Origin: Sesamum alatum
Lineage: Eukaryota; Streptophyta; Magnoliopsida; Lamiales; Pedaliaceae
Assembly: GCA_034509735.1 (NCBI GenBank)
Contig: JACGWO010000012.1
Coordinates: forward strand, 2,294,001 to 2,358,000
DNA length: 64,000 nucleotides
Direction of reading: 5' to 3'
Shown in pieces: positions 1 to 10,800 of the stretch. How positions within the stretch are numbered: the stretch's first letter is position 1; each line of letters starts with the position of its first letter. The notes under the pieces were generated by a model. That model saw nothing but the letters and a program-made list of their open reading frames with translations, ran no database searches and was not told where the DNA came from. Made by a program: the position numbers and the translations under genes.

Positions 1-1428
1 AAATGGGTCTACAAACGTAAGCTTGGAAATCATGGAGAGGAGACTACCTTCAAGGCCAGGCTTATGGCAAAAGGTTATACTCAGCGGCCTGGGTCGATTT
101 TGAGGAAACCTATTCGCCCGTAGCCATGGCTAAGTCCATTCGGATTATGCTTGCCATAGCTACATGGTATGACTATGAAATATGGCAAATGGACGTGAAA
201 ACGACCTTCCTTAATGGATTTGTTGAGGAAGAGATCTATATGGATCAGCCGGAGGGTTTCAGATCTGTTGGGGAAGAGCAGAAGGTTGTCATATCCAAAG
301 GTCCATCTATGGTCTCAAACAAGCTTCCCGAAGTTGGAATATCCATTTTGATGAAGTCATACGGGGTTATGATTTCATCAAGAACGAGTTTGACCCTTGT
401 GTATACAAAAAGGTCAGTGGAAGCTCAGTTACGTTCCTAGTGCTTTATGTGGACGACATCTTACTCATTGGAATGATGTAAAGATGTTAGGTGACACTAA
501 AGAATGGTTGTCCACACAATTCTCCATGAAGGATTTGGGTGATGCTTCCTACATTCTAGGCATCAAGAGTATCGGGGATAGATCTAAAAAGATGTTAGGG
601 ATGACTAAAACCTCGTGTGAGAAAGTCTTGAAGAGATTCAAGATGGAAAACTCCAAACGAGGATTCCTTCCAATGAGGTATGAGGTTAAACTGTCCAAGA
701 AGCACTCTCCTAAAACTGATGAGGAAGTTAGAAGGATGTTGGGCATCCCCTATGCTTCAGCCGTAGGCAGCATACAGTATGTTGTGCAGTGCACAAGGCC
801 CGATATTACTTTCACTTTGAGCGTTACGAGCAGATATCAGGATTGTGCCGGTGAGGCTCACTGGACTGCAGTCAAGACCATTCTTAAGTACCTGAGAAGG
901 ACTAAAGATATGTTCTTGGTTTACGGTGGTGGAGAGTTGATCCTGGAAGGCTACAGCGACGCTAGCTTCCAGTCTGATGAGGATGATGCCAAGTCTCAAT
1001 CAGGATTTGTATTCAGGCTGAATGGTGGTGTGGTGGCTTGGAAAAGTTCCAAGCAGGATACTACAACTGATTCCACCACGGAAGCTGAGTACATAGCAGC
1101 TTCGGAAGCAGCTAAGGAGACGGTTTGGATGAAAAACTACATCCAAGAGTTGGGTGTAGTGCCTAGCATTGCCGAGCCAGTAGTTATCTTCTGTGATAAC
1201 AACGGGGCTATAGCGCAAGCGAAGGAATCAAGATCTCATCACCGATCCAAACAGATTCTTAGACGCTACCATCTGCTTAGAGAGATGGTGGAAAGAGGTG
1301 ACGTTCGGATGGACCGAGTCACATCGGCAAAAAATACGGCAGATCCGCTGACCAAGCCAGTGTCGCAGGTTTCTCATACTCAGCATCTTGGGAAGATGGG
1401 TTTGAGGGTCATGAGTGATTGGCTTTAG
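1..1428 (+). pseudogene. Ty1/copia pol fragment: reverse transcriptase and RNase H (element 1)
   Basis: This is the 3' part of a copia polyprotein cut by the window's left edge. It begins inside the RT domain (KWVYKRKL) and frames change near 90, 290 and 430-480, so it is not translatable as one protein. From about 450 a long frame holds the end of RT (STQFSMKDLG, LGIKSIGDRS) and an RNase H domain with EGYSDASFQSD, then TTEAEYIAASEA and FCDNNGAIAQAK, all normal for copia RNase H. The YVDD active-site segment near 450 reads only after a frame change (LYVDDILL). It ends TKPVSQVSHTQHLGKMGL, the usual copia C-terminus, just before a polypurine tract and LTR. The role would be cDNA synthesis in virus-like particles, but this copy is dead. 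Confidence 0.93.
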
Positions 1429-1432
1429 GGTC

Positions 1433-1443
1433 AAGTGGGAGAT
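1433..1443 (+). other. Polypurine tract of copia element 1
   Basis: The purine-rich run AAGTGGGAGAT lies directly before the LTR start TGTTAGAATAGG. It is where plus-strand DNA synthesis is primed in copia elements. Confidence 0.8.
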
Positions 1444-3770
1444 TGTTAGAATAGGTGGCCGGAAAGCCAATTAGATTGGCCTTGATGTAATCTATTTCTG
1501 ACAATGTCATTGTAATTGTAATATTCTTATATGAATAAAGTGAGTATTCATGTTTGGCAGTTTCATTTGTTATGCTCGCTATTTATGTTTATTCCATTGA
1601 CATCACAACAAAGCCCACAGGCCAAACGAACAACCCATGTAGTTGGGCTGCGCATTGGATGACAGCTATGAAACTAACTTCTAAAGGTTAGGTCTGAAAC
1701 GTTACAAGTCGAGGATCTTGAGACAGGGCATCGAGAGTCCTATAAAGACTTGCACTAAGGATCGCATTCATTGGATGAGTGCCGTGTTTCATCGGCAACA
1801 GACGTTGGACGTCTATGCAATATTAGTGGGTTAGTTGACAAGGATGTCAACTGACTGAACTGACTCGCGGGAATAATCATATGGAAGCCTTGGAGGCTTG
1901 GTCGGTATGATGGCATTCCCGGCTCCGATAGTACGAGATTAGTCCTTGGACTTTAGGAATCATGGCAGTCACATGCATATGATGGTTGTATCTAGCATCT
2001 GGCAATAGATGTCAGTATCTGGGATACGTTCATCATAAGCCTTATACAGTGCAGTCGGAATATGTATTGAGGACGGTGGATTCCAAGATAGGATCTGTCA
2101 CCTGTCAGTATATGACAGTCGAGTCTCCTATGTGCTCTGAGACAGTTTAAACGCTTATAAGTCTGTGGCCACAGCTATTGGTCGAGTAGGGAGTGGTTTC
2201 CTACGTCGACCGATAGAGTAAACGTGCCTCGAGTTACTGAGCATAGTTGTCTAGTCCAGGATGGGAACCGACACCCAATTCCATGTCCTAGACTTAGACC
2301 GGGAGACGGATGATGGAAGGACCGTAATCGTATTTAACTCGGGAGCCTAAATATTCACCCCAACATTCACCTAGTCTCTAGTGCCATGGACCGTTGCTAG
2401 ACGGCCACCCAATGTAACGGGCGTTTTTCTGATTAATGGTTAATCGGAAAAGAATTAATTAAATTAGATTTAATTGATCAATTCTGTTGGACACAAGTCC
2501 AAGTCTAGCTGAGGGTAAATCTAATGAGTCACACACAAATCACTTTGGATTTGACGGTGTTAATTTGGAATTAATTCTAGAAGAAGGGAATAAATTTAAT
2601 CGGATTAAATTTATTCAAAAAAGAAAATAAATGATTGGATCATTTATTGAGAAATCCATTTAGTGGATGGTCCAAGAATTAATTAATTGGATTAGTTTAT
2701 TTTTTTGGACTAAGGACCTTTAAATTAATTGGATTAATTTATTGGGTTTTGGCTAGAATAGTTGATTGGATCAATTATTCTTAATTTGGACTTATGTTTA
2801 TTTAAATTGGATTAAATAAATAATTGGGATTCAATTGGATTGAAATTAATTAGATTAATTAATGCCCAATGGATACATGTTTGGACTTTATTTAATTTGA
2901 TTAAATACAAGTCCAAAAACATAAAGGTCCAAGTCCATGTTTTTCATGCAAGTTGAAGCTAGTTAAGGAGGAATTTCAACTCTTCCACATATGTACATGA
3001 TGTTCACAAAATTATGTTGATTTGTGGGTGGTTTTTCTCTTGCTATCATGTGTAGTGGATGTGCTAGAAGTGTGTGTATGTGGAAGTTGCCTTGGAGGTT
3101 ACTTATGTAGGTGGTTTTTTGAACACTACATTCTACATACACAAAACTACTTTGTTAGATACTATGCACTTAACTTGCTTCATTTTGCTGGAGTTTTTAG
3201 GCCAAAATACTCTCTGAAAATTATCTCTTTTAGTGTTCATACTTCTTAGAGAAGATTGAACAAAAACATTCCAAGGTACACTAATCGATAGTGCTTTCTT
3301 TGGAATTGTTTCTTCTTCTTTGTTTCTATTTTCTATCTAGCAATAGAGTAGAAATAAATGCATAGTGTAGTGTGGAACACATTAGTGGAGTTATACGTTG
3401 AGCTCTCAAGTGGACGAACGAAGAAGGAAAAGAAAGGAAAAACGCACGAACCCGTTCTACATAAACGAACAAAGGTTGGTTTCCTTTACATTTTTGTGTA
3501 ACTTTCTTCTTCTCCTTTTAAGACACATGTCCAGCATGTTTTTATTTTGTTGTTTATGCTTTGACAAACACCGGACGCCCGAGAACTTCAAAGGGAACAC
3601 CCCTTTGAATCCGGTTTAAATTATGTCTTAAATTTACATTTTTACGCTTTCGTTGCATTCCCGGGCCGTACTCGATTCTTTTATTTTCTGCATGCGGCGT
3701 ATTTATTTATCGTTTTAAAATATTGGATATTTATGCATGCTAAAACACCTTAATGTGATGAGGTCTCGGT
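1444..3770 (+). repeat. Copia LTR A (3' LTR of element 1), divergent subfamily
   Basis: It starts TGTTAGAATAGGTGGCC, like LTRs B, D and F in this window, and follows the polypurine tract. Its first ~1 kb aligns by eye with the other copies, including TAGTCTCTAGTGCCATGGAC near 2371. After about 2440 it diverges into AT-rich sequence. The right edge is not certain: the usual terminal block (CTCCCGGGCGGATC, then CTTCA) is absent and no primer-binding site follows, so 3770 is an estimate. It holds small frames at 3022-3249 and 3398-3619 that I regard as chance. Confidence 0.75.
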
Positions 3771-4367
3771 CATTCATTAAGCTCTCATTTGGTTGGACCA
3801 AAATTAAATATTAGGCCCAGAACGGACTTGGATCAAAATGGTATTTTGATCTGTCTGAGCCTTCCATCCACAGCAATGCGGTGAGGAAGCTACCAGTACC
3901 CACCTCACGAGTCGTGGCATACTTGGACTAGGGGAAAGTTTCACCATTGTTGTGAACAAAGAGACTGCACTCGTTGTTTCCCTGTCTCACGACTCGTGGG
4001 AGGCGACAGTTTGAGGCATGATTTGGTTAATAGGTCGGGCCCAACACTGAGTAACATGGTTCGCTTGAATTTCTCGGAACCATGCGAATAGGTGAGGCAA
4101 AAATATCTTGGGAATCTCATTGGATGAGAATGTATCAGATATCTCCCACGAGGTCGTCTTTATGTTAATCGCAAAAGCGGGGCATGGAGATTATGCTTGT
4201 TGGATCCCAAGCCCAATAGAAAATAGTTTCCCGAAACTCCACTTGAGAGTGGCGGACTTTCGTATAAATAGTGGAAGGATTAAAGACTAAAAGACCATGT
4301 CTTCAACTTGAACAATAATATTACCATCACCTGCTAATTTCTGCTTTACATTTTTATAAATGTAGAT
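3771..4367 (+). other. Leader-like region before copia gag (element 2)
   Basis: There is no gene here. The stretch contains a short inverted pair (ACGAGTCGTGG near 3907, CACGACTCGTGG near 3988) and a TATA-like TATAAATA near 4264. It ends just before the gag start at 4368. No TGGTATCAGAGC primer site was found, so element 2 has no recognisable 5' LTR junction of its own. It may be a 5' leader, or LTR A may continue into it. Confidence 0.4.
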
Positions 4368-5248
4368 ATGTCTAAGAATCCATTAACCATAGTACTTGAG
4401 ACTAATAAGTTCAATGGAACGAACTACTCGGACTGGCTAAGAAACCTGAGGATTGTCCTCGGTTTTGAGAACCAAGGCTACGTCTTGGACGAGCCGCCGC
4501 CGAGCGACTTACCGGAGGGGTCCACGCCAGAAGAACGTTTGACGTTCAAGAAATGGAATGAGGACACCGGAAAGTACGCAGTATCATATTGGTTTCAATG
4601 TCTAACGACATCCAAAAGCAGTATGAAAGGCTGGACAACGTTTCCGCCATAATGCTCCGCATGAACGAGGTTTATGCGGTTCCGGATAGGCATATTAGAT
4701 ATGCCGCCACAAAAGCATTCTTTGGCATCAAGCTTGCTGAAGGATCGTCTGTACAAAGTCATGGGGTTAAGATGCTCTCCCTGGTGGAGAAGCTCGAGCA
4801 CCTTGAAGCTGGGCTTAATAATGACACGTACATTGACGTGATCCTCCAGTCGCTTCCTCCGTCCTATGAACCATTTGTTGTAAACTACAACATGAACGGA
4901 CTTGAGAAGTCTATTCATGAGTTGATGAACATGCTGGTCCAATACGAGGCAACGACCCACAAGTCGGGGCCGACGGTATTGATAGGAGAGGCTTCGACCT
5001 CCAAGGTGAATGGCAAGAGGGCCGGATGCTGGAAGAGGAAGAAGGGAAAGGGGAAGATGGTTGCGGCCCCTGCTCGCGCTCCAGTCACCCCTGTTACCCC
5101 GGTAGGGATGGGCAAAGGGAAAGGGAAGGCCCGTGGTTCTCAACGGTCCAAGGAAAATGATGTCTGCATGCATTGCCAAGGAAAGGGCATTGGAAGCGGG
5201 AGCGCCCACAACTCCTCTCCAACCCAGGTATGTTTGTGGTTGAAGTAA
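4368..5248 (+). pseudogene. Copia gag, frameshifted (element 2)
   Basis: The start MSKNPLTIVLETNKFNGTNY and SDWLRNLRIVLGFENQGYVL are typical of a plant copia Gag (UBN2-like nucleocapsid precursor). A frameshift near 4590-4640 moves the reading frame; the second part, to 5248, holds LEHLEAGLNNDTYIDVILQS and a basic Lys/Gly-rich tail. A CCHC knuckle begins CMHCQGKG near 5165, but its last Cys reads as Arg (WKRER) after another frame change near 5190. Gag would form the virus-like particle. The copy is inactive. Confidence 0.9.
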
Positions 5249-5475
5249 ACATGATGACTAATTCTACTTCATGGGTATCTGATACTAGGTGTGGTACTCA
5301 CATCTGCAATGATTTGCAGGCACTGCAAAGAAGCAGAAGGCTAACCAAGGATGAGATGATCCTGAGGCTAGGCGATGGCAAGGCCATTGCTGCGGAAGCC
5401 GTAGGATCAATGGAGTTAGCTATTAGTAGTCATGTTAAGATTGTACTGAACGACTGTTTTTTGTACCTAGCATGA
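5230..5475 (+). pseudogene. Copia aspartic protease fragment, altered active site (element 2)
   Basis: The frame reads SWVSDTRCGTHICNDLQAL, where copia proteases have the D-T/S-G catalytic triplet; here it is D-T-R. Downstream RLGDGKAIAAEAVGSMEL fits the protease fold. A stop at 5473-5475 ends it and several more stops follow up to the integrase. It would process Gag-Pol; the Gly-to-Arg change and the stops make it non-functional. Confidence 0.85.
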
Positions 5476-5649
5476 TTAAAACATTGTATCTATCTCGGTC
5501 CTTGACAAGGAGGGATATTCATTTACCATCAATAAAAATGATTTTTTCGTTATTAAAGATGGTATTTCTCATCTGCTTGGTACATTGGTAAACAGTCTGT
5601 ACATACTTCAACGGTTTAATTAGATTATGACTGCTGAACACAAATGAAA

Positions 5650-6585
5650 ACAGGATAATCATAATGACGCACAGATGTGGGATGAGAGGTTAGGTCATAT
5701 CTCCAAATATAGGATAACAAGGTTGGTCGACTCAAATAGTCTAGAAATAGACGATTTGGACAACCTACCAACCTGCGAATCCTGTCTAAAGGGAAAGATG
5801 ACCAAAAAACCCTTTGTTGGACAAGGCACGCTAGCCAACAGTCTGTTGGATTTGATCCATACGGACGTCTGTGGCCCACTAAATACTCAGGCTAGAGGTG
5901 GGTACTCATACTTCATAACCTTTACCGATGATCACTCACGGTATGGTTATGTTTACCTGATGAGGTACAAGTCTAAAGCCTTTGGAAGGTTTAAGAAATA
6001 CAGACTTGAAGTAGAAAACCAAACCGGTCGAAAGATCGAATCCCTTCGATCGGACCGAAGTGGAGAGTATTTGAGTGGTGAGTTTACTGATTATCTAAAA
6101 GAGAATGGGATTCTCTCTCAGTGGACACCTCCTGGAACACCACAGCTTAATGGTGTGTCTGAAAGGAGGAATCAGACCTTGTTGGACATGGTCCGATCCA
6201 TGATGAGTTTTACCGAACTTTCCCTTCCTTATGGGGATACGCTCTTGAGACGGCGGCCAAAGTTTTGAACTTGGTGCCATCTAAGAAGATATCCCAGACG
6301 CCATATGAGATATGGCATGGCAAGCCTGCCTCTTACAAATACTTGAAAGTGTGGGGTTGCCCCGCATATGTCAAGAGATTAGTGGGAGATAAACTGGACT
6401 CGAGGTCTAGTTTGTGCAGGTTCCTCGGCTATTTGAAAGAAACTGCGGGGTATTATTTCTATGATCCCTCCGAGCAAAAGGTTTTTGTCTCGCGAAACGC
6501 AGTGTTCTTGGAAAAGGGTTTCCATCGGATAGTCGACGCGATGAGGTACTCCTTGAGGAATCAAGTGAGGTACCCCATGAGGTAG
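5650..6585 (+). pseudogene. Copia integrase (element 2), one frameshift
   Basis: The frame from 5675 gives the GAG-pre-integrase zinc region (HIS...CESC) and the catalytic core. Acidic residues at frame positions 64 (IHTDVCG), 127 (LRSDRSGEY) and 163 (NGVSERRNQT) match D-D35-E spacing. Around 6260 the frame shifts to one carrying LVPSKKISQTPYEIWHGKPA and the C-terminal KVWGCPAYVKRL and LGYLKETAGYYFYDPS. The enzyme would join cDNA to host DNA. The catalytic triad is intact but the frame is broken. Confidence 0.92.
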
Positions 6586-6587
6586 CA

Positions 6588-7575
6588 GTGACATCTGAGC
6601 CGTTAGTTACCCCTGATAATGTTCAAATCCTCCGTAGGTCGGCCAGAGTATCCCATGCACCAGATAGGTATGGATTTCTGTGCCTGACTGGTCAATTGGA
6701 TAATAATCCAAAGACGTACAGAGAAGCGATGTCGGACATTGATTCGGATAAGTGGCTTGAGGCCATGAAATCTGAGATGGACTCGATGGGTACAAAACCA
6801 GGTTTGGACCCTAGTGGACCCACCCAAATGGGTAAAACCCGTAGGGCGTAAATGGGTCTACAAATGTAAGCTTAGAGCTGACAGGGAGGTTGCAACCTTC
6901 AAAGCCAGGCTTATGGCGAAGGGTTACACTCAGCGACCCGGGGTCGACTTTGAGGAAACCTACTCGCCCGTAGCAATGGCTAAGTCCATTCGGATACTAC
7001 TTGCCATAGCAGTATGGTATGACTATGAAATATGGCAGATGGACGTGAAAACGGCCTTCCTCAACGGTTTCATAGAGGAAGAGGTCTATATGGATCAAGC
7101 GGAAGGTTTCACATCTGTTGGAGAAGAGCAGAAGGTCTGTCGTCTCCAAAGGTCCATCTATGGCCTCAAACAAGCTTCCCGAAGTTGGAACATACGTTTT
7201 GATGAAGTCATATGGGGATATGATTTCTTCAAAAACGAGTCCAGTCCTTGTGTATATAAGAAGATCAATGGGAGCTCGGTTGTGTTTCGGGTGCTTTACG
7301 TGGATGACATCTTGTTCATTGGGAATGATGCTAAGATGTTGGATACCACTAAAGATTGGTTGTCAACACAATTCTCCATGAAGGATATGGGCGAGGAATC
7401 CTACATCCTTGGCATCAAGATCTACAGGGATAGATCTAGAAGGATGTTAGGAATGGCCCAGTCCTTGTATATTGAGAAAGTCTTGAAGAGATTCAAGATG
7501 GAGAACTCAAAACGAGGATTCCTTCATATGAGGCATGGAATTAAGTCATCTAAGAAGCAGTCTCCTAAGACCTGA
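6588..7575 (+). pseudogene. Copia reverse transcriptase (element 2)
   Basis: The linker DRYGFLCLTG and a frame change near 6800 lead into a 253-codon open frame with RKWVYKCKLR, FKARLMAKGYTQRPGVDFEE, IWQMDVKTAFLNGF, YGLKQASRSWN and the active-site LYVDDILFIGND. The frame ends at 7575 because about 32 bp are missing compared with element 1. The deletion falls between short ATG-containing matches and removes the segment corresponding to 721-755. RT itself looks nearly complete, but the polyprotein is broken both before and after it. Confidence 0.93.
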
Positions 7576-7856
7576 TGCTTCAGCCGTAGGCATCATTCAG
7601 TACGTTCTCCAGTGCACTAGACCTGATGTGGCTTTCGCTTAAAGCGTGACCAATCGATATCAGTCGTGTGTCGAGGAGGCACACTGGAGTGCGGTCAAGA
7701 CTATCTTGAAGTACCTGAAAAGGACTAAGGACAAGTTCTTGATCTACAGCGGTGGAGAGTTGATACTGGAAGGCTATAGCGACGCTAGCTTCCAGTCAGA
7801 TGACGATGATGCCAAGTCTCAGTCTGGTTATGTGTTCAGAATTAATGGTGGCGTGG
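7576..7856 (+). pseudogene. Copia RNase H, 3'-truncated at LTR B (element 2)
   Basis: It continues with ASAVGIIQYVLQCTRPDVAF, one in-frame stop, then HWSAVKTILKYLKRTKDKF and EGYSDASFQSDDDDAKSQSG. It ends at INGGVA, where element 1 continues with WKSSKQ. At 7857 the sequence passes straight into LTR B, so about 0.4 kb (the rest of RNase H, the polypurine tract and the first LTR base) is missing. Confidence 0.9.
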
Positions 7857-10025
7857 CGTTAGAATAGGTGAACATGTAGCCAATCTTGGCAGGCGAAATG
7901 TAACCTATGTCTAGACAATTTCAATGATTTGATATATTATTAATGAATAAAGAAGTGAAATTCATTTGGCATTACTTTATTTGTGTTCACTTTATCTACA
8001 TTACGTATCTGTTCACTACGCAAACAAAGCCCACGGACTGAAAATGTATTTCGGGGACTGGGACTACGCTTGGAGGTAGGTCCATGAAATCAGTCTCGCC
8101 GAATCAGTCCAGAAATCTCCAAGTCAAGGAATCTCGAAAAAGGGTACCGAGATTCCCCTTGAGACTTGCACTAAGCATCTGCTGTCGTATTTCATCGACG
8201 GGTGACGAAGATTGTCTAAGCAGTTTTAGTGGGTTAGCCTGCTAGGGAGCAGCTGACTGAGGTGACTCGCGGGAACCGTCTTACGGAGGACCTTGAGTAG
8301 GGTCGGCGAGGTATGACGTGTATTCCCGGTTCCAACGATACAGGTCATGTCCTTTGACTTGAGGAACTGTTGAGTTTACCTGTATATCAGGTCTGTATAT
8401 TAGATATGGTGAGAGATTGCCAAGAAGCACTTGAGTAGTCATAAGCCATGTCTAGTGCAGCTCTGTTGTACAGAGTGACAGTAGTTTCCAAGAAAGGATC
8501 TGTCTCCTGTCAAAAGACATTGACAGTTGAGTCTCACATATGCTCTGTGTCTTGTCCCTAAAATTTGTGGCCACAGTAACTGAACAGAAGGGAAGGTTTC
8601 CCTTGCGGCGTTTTATGGTAAGGACAGACCGACACTTAGGTCCAAAATGGGTACCTGTATCTTCCGTGCCCTAGACCCTAAGTGGTGAGACCGAAGACAG
8701 AAGGACAAGTGTACTGTTAGAGCCTAAATGTTCATCCTCGAATATTCACCTAGTCTCTAGTGCCATGAATCGTTGCTAGATGACCACCCATGGTAACGGG
8801 CCCTTGTGGAGCACGGGCCCAAGTCTACGTAGGAGTGAACCTAAAAGGTCACACGCAAATCACCGAGAAGGTTGAGAGATTGACTTAGAGTCAACTTCGA
8901 AGGATGAATAAGTATGGATTACTTAAGGGATTGTCCATTGGATGAACAGGCCGATATCGTATCGGGCCCTCATTCAATCGGTAAATGGGATTTATCGATT
9001 AAATATGGAAAGTTGAGATGTTGTACTTTTGATTGGATTAAAAGATCAACGGGAATTAGTTAAGTGGACATTAGATTAAATTGGATTTAATTTTGGGTTC
9101 GTCGTAATTGGATTACGGTAAAACCCGGTCCGGTAAATTTTGACCCGAGAGGAGAATTAATTCCTAATTTGGAATAGAAGAAAGTTGGACTTCTTCCCTA
9201 AATAAGCTGGACAAAAATGCTACCTTGGAGGGAACAAAATTCGGCCATGTTGGGTGCTAGGTGGTAGTTGACTTGTCTCTTTTAGTAAGAGACAAATCAA
9301 CTCCAATCAAGCCTTTCCCTTTTGGTATAATTTGATCATACCTTAAAAGTTGGTAGGTTTGATTGAAGAATTAATGGTAATTGATTGAGATGTATCTAGA
9401 CATCCTTAGATGAACTTAGACACATTCCAATAATCACATTAATTATGTATATATATGAGTATATACTAACACCTATGCAAGAAATTCATTATTCATCTTT
9501 TCTAGGAAAAGAAGAACACAAAAATCGGCCTCTCTCCTCTCTCCAACTTCCAACCCCCTCTCTCATTCTTAGTAGTGTTCTTCATTTGATCTTGGATCAA
9601 AAGGGAAGAACAAAGTAAGTTTAAGAAGAACACTAATCAATAGTGTTTGTCTCCTTAAACCAATTTCTTCTAAACCCATTTTCTTCTAGCAAAGAGAACG
9701 AGTGTTTCTTCTGGTGTGGTGTGGATCACCTTTGGAGAGTTCATATGTATGAACTTAGTGGACTTTCTGGAGAAGGAACAAAGCAAGTAGCCGCGCACAC
9801 GTGAAAACTACAAAGGTAACAGTTAATTACGCTTTCGTAGCTTTCTATTTCATCTATGCCCTATGAATAATATGTGCTTTAGTATTGATACATCCTACAT
9901 TGAACTCCCGGTTGAGCACCCAAGGATACACCCCTTGGGATTTCACGATTATCCAATTTTAATTTATGCCTTTTCTCGTCTCTCGCTTCTGCTCGCGCTC
10001 CCGGGCGGATCTACCTGTCCCTTCA
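7857..10025 (+). repeat. Copia LTR B, ~2.17 kb
   Basis: It begins (C)GTTAGAATAGGTG and ends CTTCA, immediately before AG and a primer-binding site. It carries the family landmarks TAGTCTCTAGTGCCATG near 8751, a TATA-rich stretch TGTATATATATGAGTATATA near 9447 (likely core promoter) and the terminal block CTCCCGGGCGGATC. It serves as the 3' LTR of element 2 and also precedes the 5' leader of a third internal region, so one LTR is shared by two internal regions. Confidence 0.88.
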
Positions 10026-10027
10026 AG

Positions 10028-10040
10028 TGGTATCAGAGCC
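10028..10040 (+). other. Primer-binding site (initiator tRNA-Met type)
   Basis: TGGTATCAGAGCC lies two bases after the LTR end. It is the standard plant LTR-element site complementary to the 3' end of initiator tRNA-Met. Confidence 0.92.
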
Positions 10041-10336
10041 CGGTTCAATATAAGGGACATAGATCTATGTGCTTACCATGATCTACTTGCTTTTATGATT
10101 TTATTAGCATGTATAATTGCATGAATACATGAATAAATATGATCATTCATTTGTTTAAATTTGATGGACGTTAAGCATGAAATTTTTGTGAGATTGGATC
10201 TTGAAGTTGCATGTTCATTTTTAGTTTATTATTGATAATTTGTGCTGAAAAGGAATGTTGAAAAATATGTAAAAATGAACAGCAGCGGCAGTGGTTGGCT
10301 GCCGCCCCTGCCGGCCGATCTCTGGCTAGCGAGCGC
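10041..10336 (+). other. Copia 5' leader, gag and protease deleted
   Basis: AT-rich leader follows the primer site and ends in a GC-rich patch (CAGCGGCAGTGGTTGGCTGC near 10280). At about 10337 it joins directly to integrase sequence at GGTGGGTACTC, so all of gag, protease and the integrase N-terminus are missing. No gene. Confidence 0.7.
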
Positions 10337-10800
10337 GCGGTGGGTACTCGTACTTCATAACCTTTACCGATGATAACTCACGGTATGGTTATGTTTACCT
10401 GATAAGTTACAAGCCTGAAGCCTTTGGAAGGTTAAGAAATACAGACTTGAAGTAGAGAACCAAACCGGTCGAAAGATCAAAGCCCTTTGGTCGGACCGAG
10501 GTGGAGAGTATTTGACTGGTGAGTTTGTTGATTATCAAAAGAGAATGGGATTCTCTCTCAGTGGACCCCTCCTTGAACACCACAGCTTAATGGTGTGTCT
10601 GAAAGGAGGAATTGGACCTTGTTGGACATGGTCCGATCCATGATGAGTTTTATCAAACTCCCCTTATCCTTCTGGGATACGCTCTTGAGACGGCGGCCAA
10701 AGTTTTGAACTTGGCGCCATCTAAGAAGATATCCCAGACGCTATATGAGATATGGCATGGCAAGTCTGCCTCCTACAGATACTTGAAAGTGTGGGGTTGC
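10337..10800 (+). pseudogene. Copia integrase fragment, left part (element 3)
   Basis: It is homologous to 5890-6360 of element 2: YSYFITFTDDNSRYGYVYL, then frameshifts and stops, then AKVLNLAPSKKISQTLYEIW and KVWGC. The reading is cut at 10800 by the solo LTR C and resumes at 12781. No intact catalytic core remains. Confidence 0.9.

Noticed and set aside
549..1470. Minus-strand open frames across the copia RNase H
   Set aside because: They are shadows of the plus-strand polyprotein and have no protein-like motifs.
4595..5209. 204-codon minus frame opposite gag
   Set aside because: It mirrors the gag coding strand; composition follows from the opposite frame.
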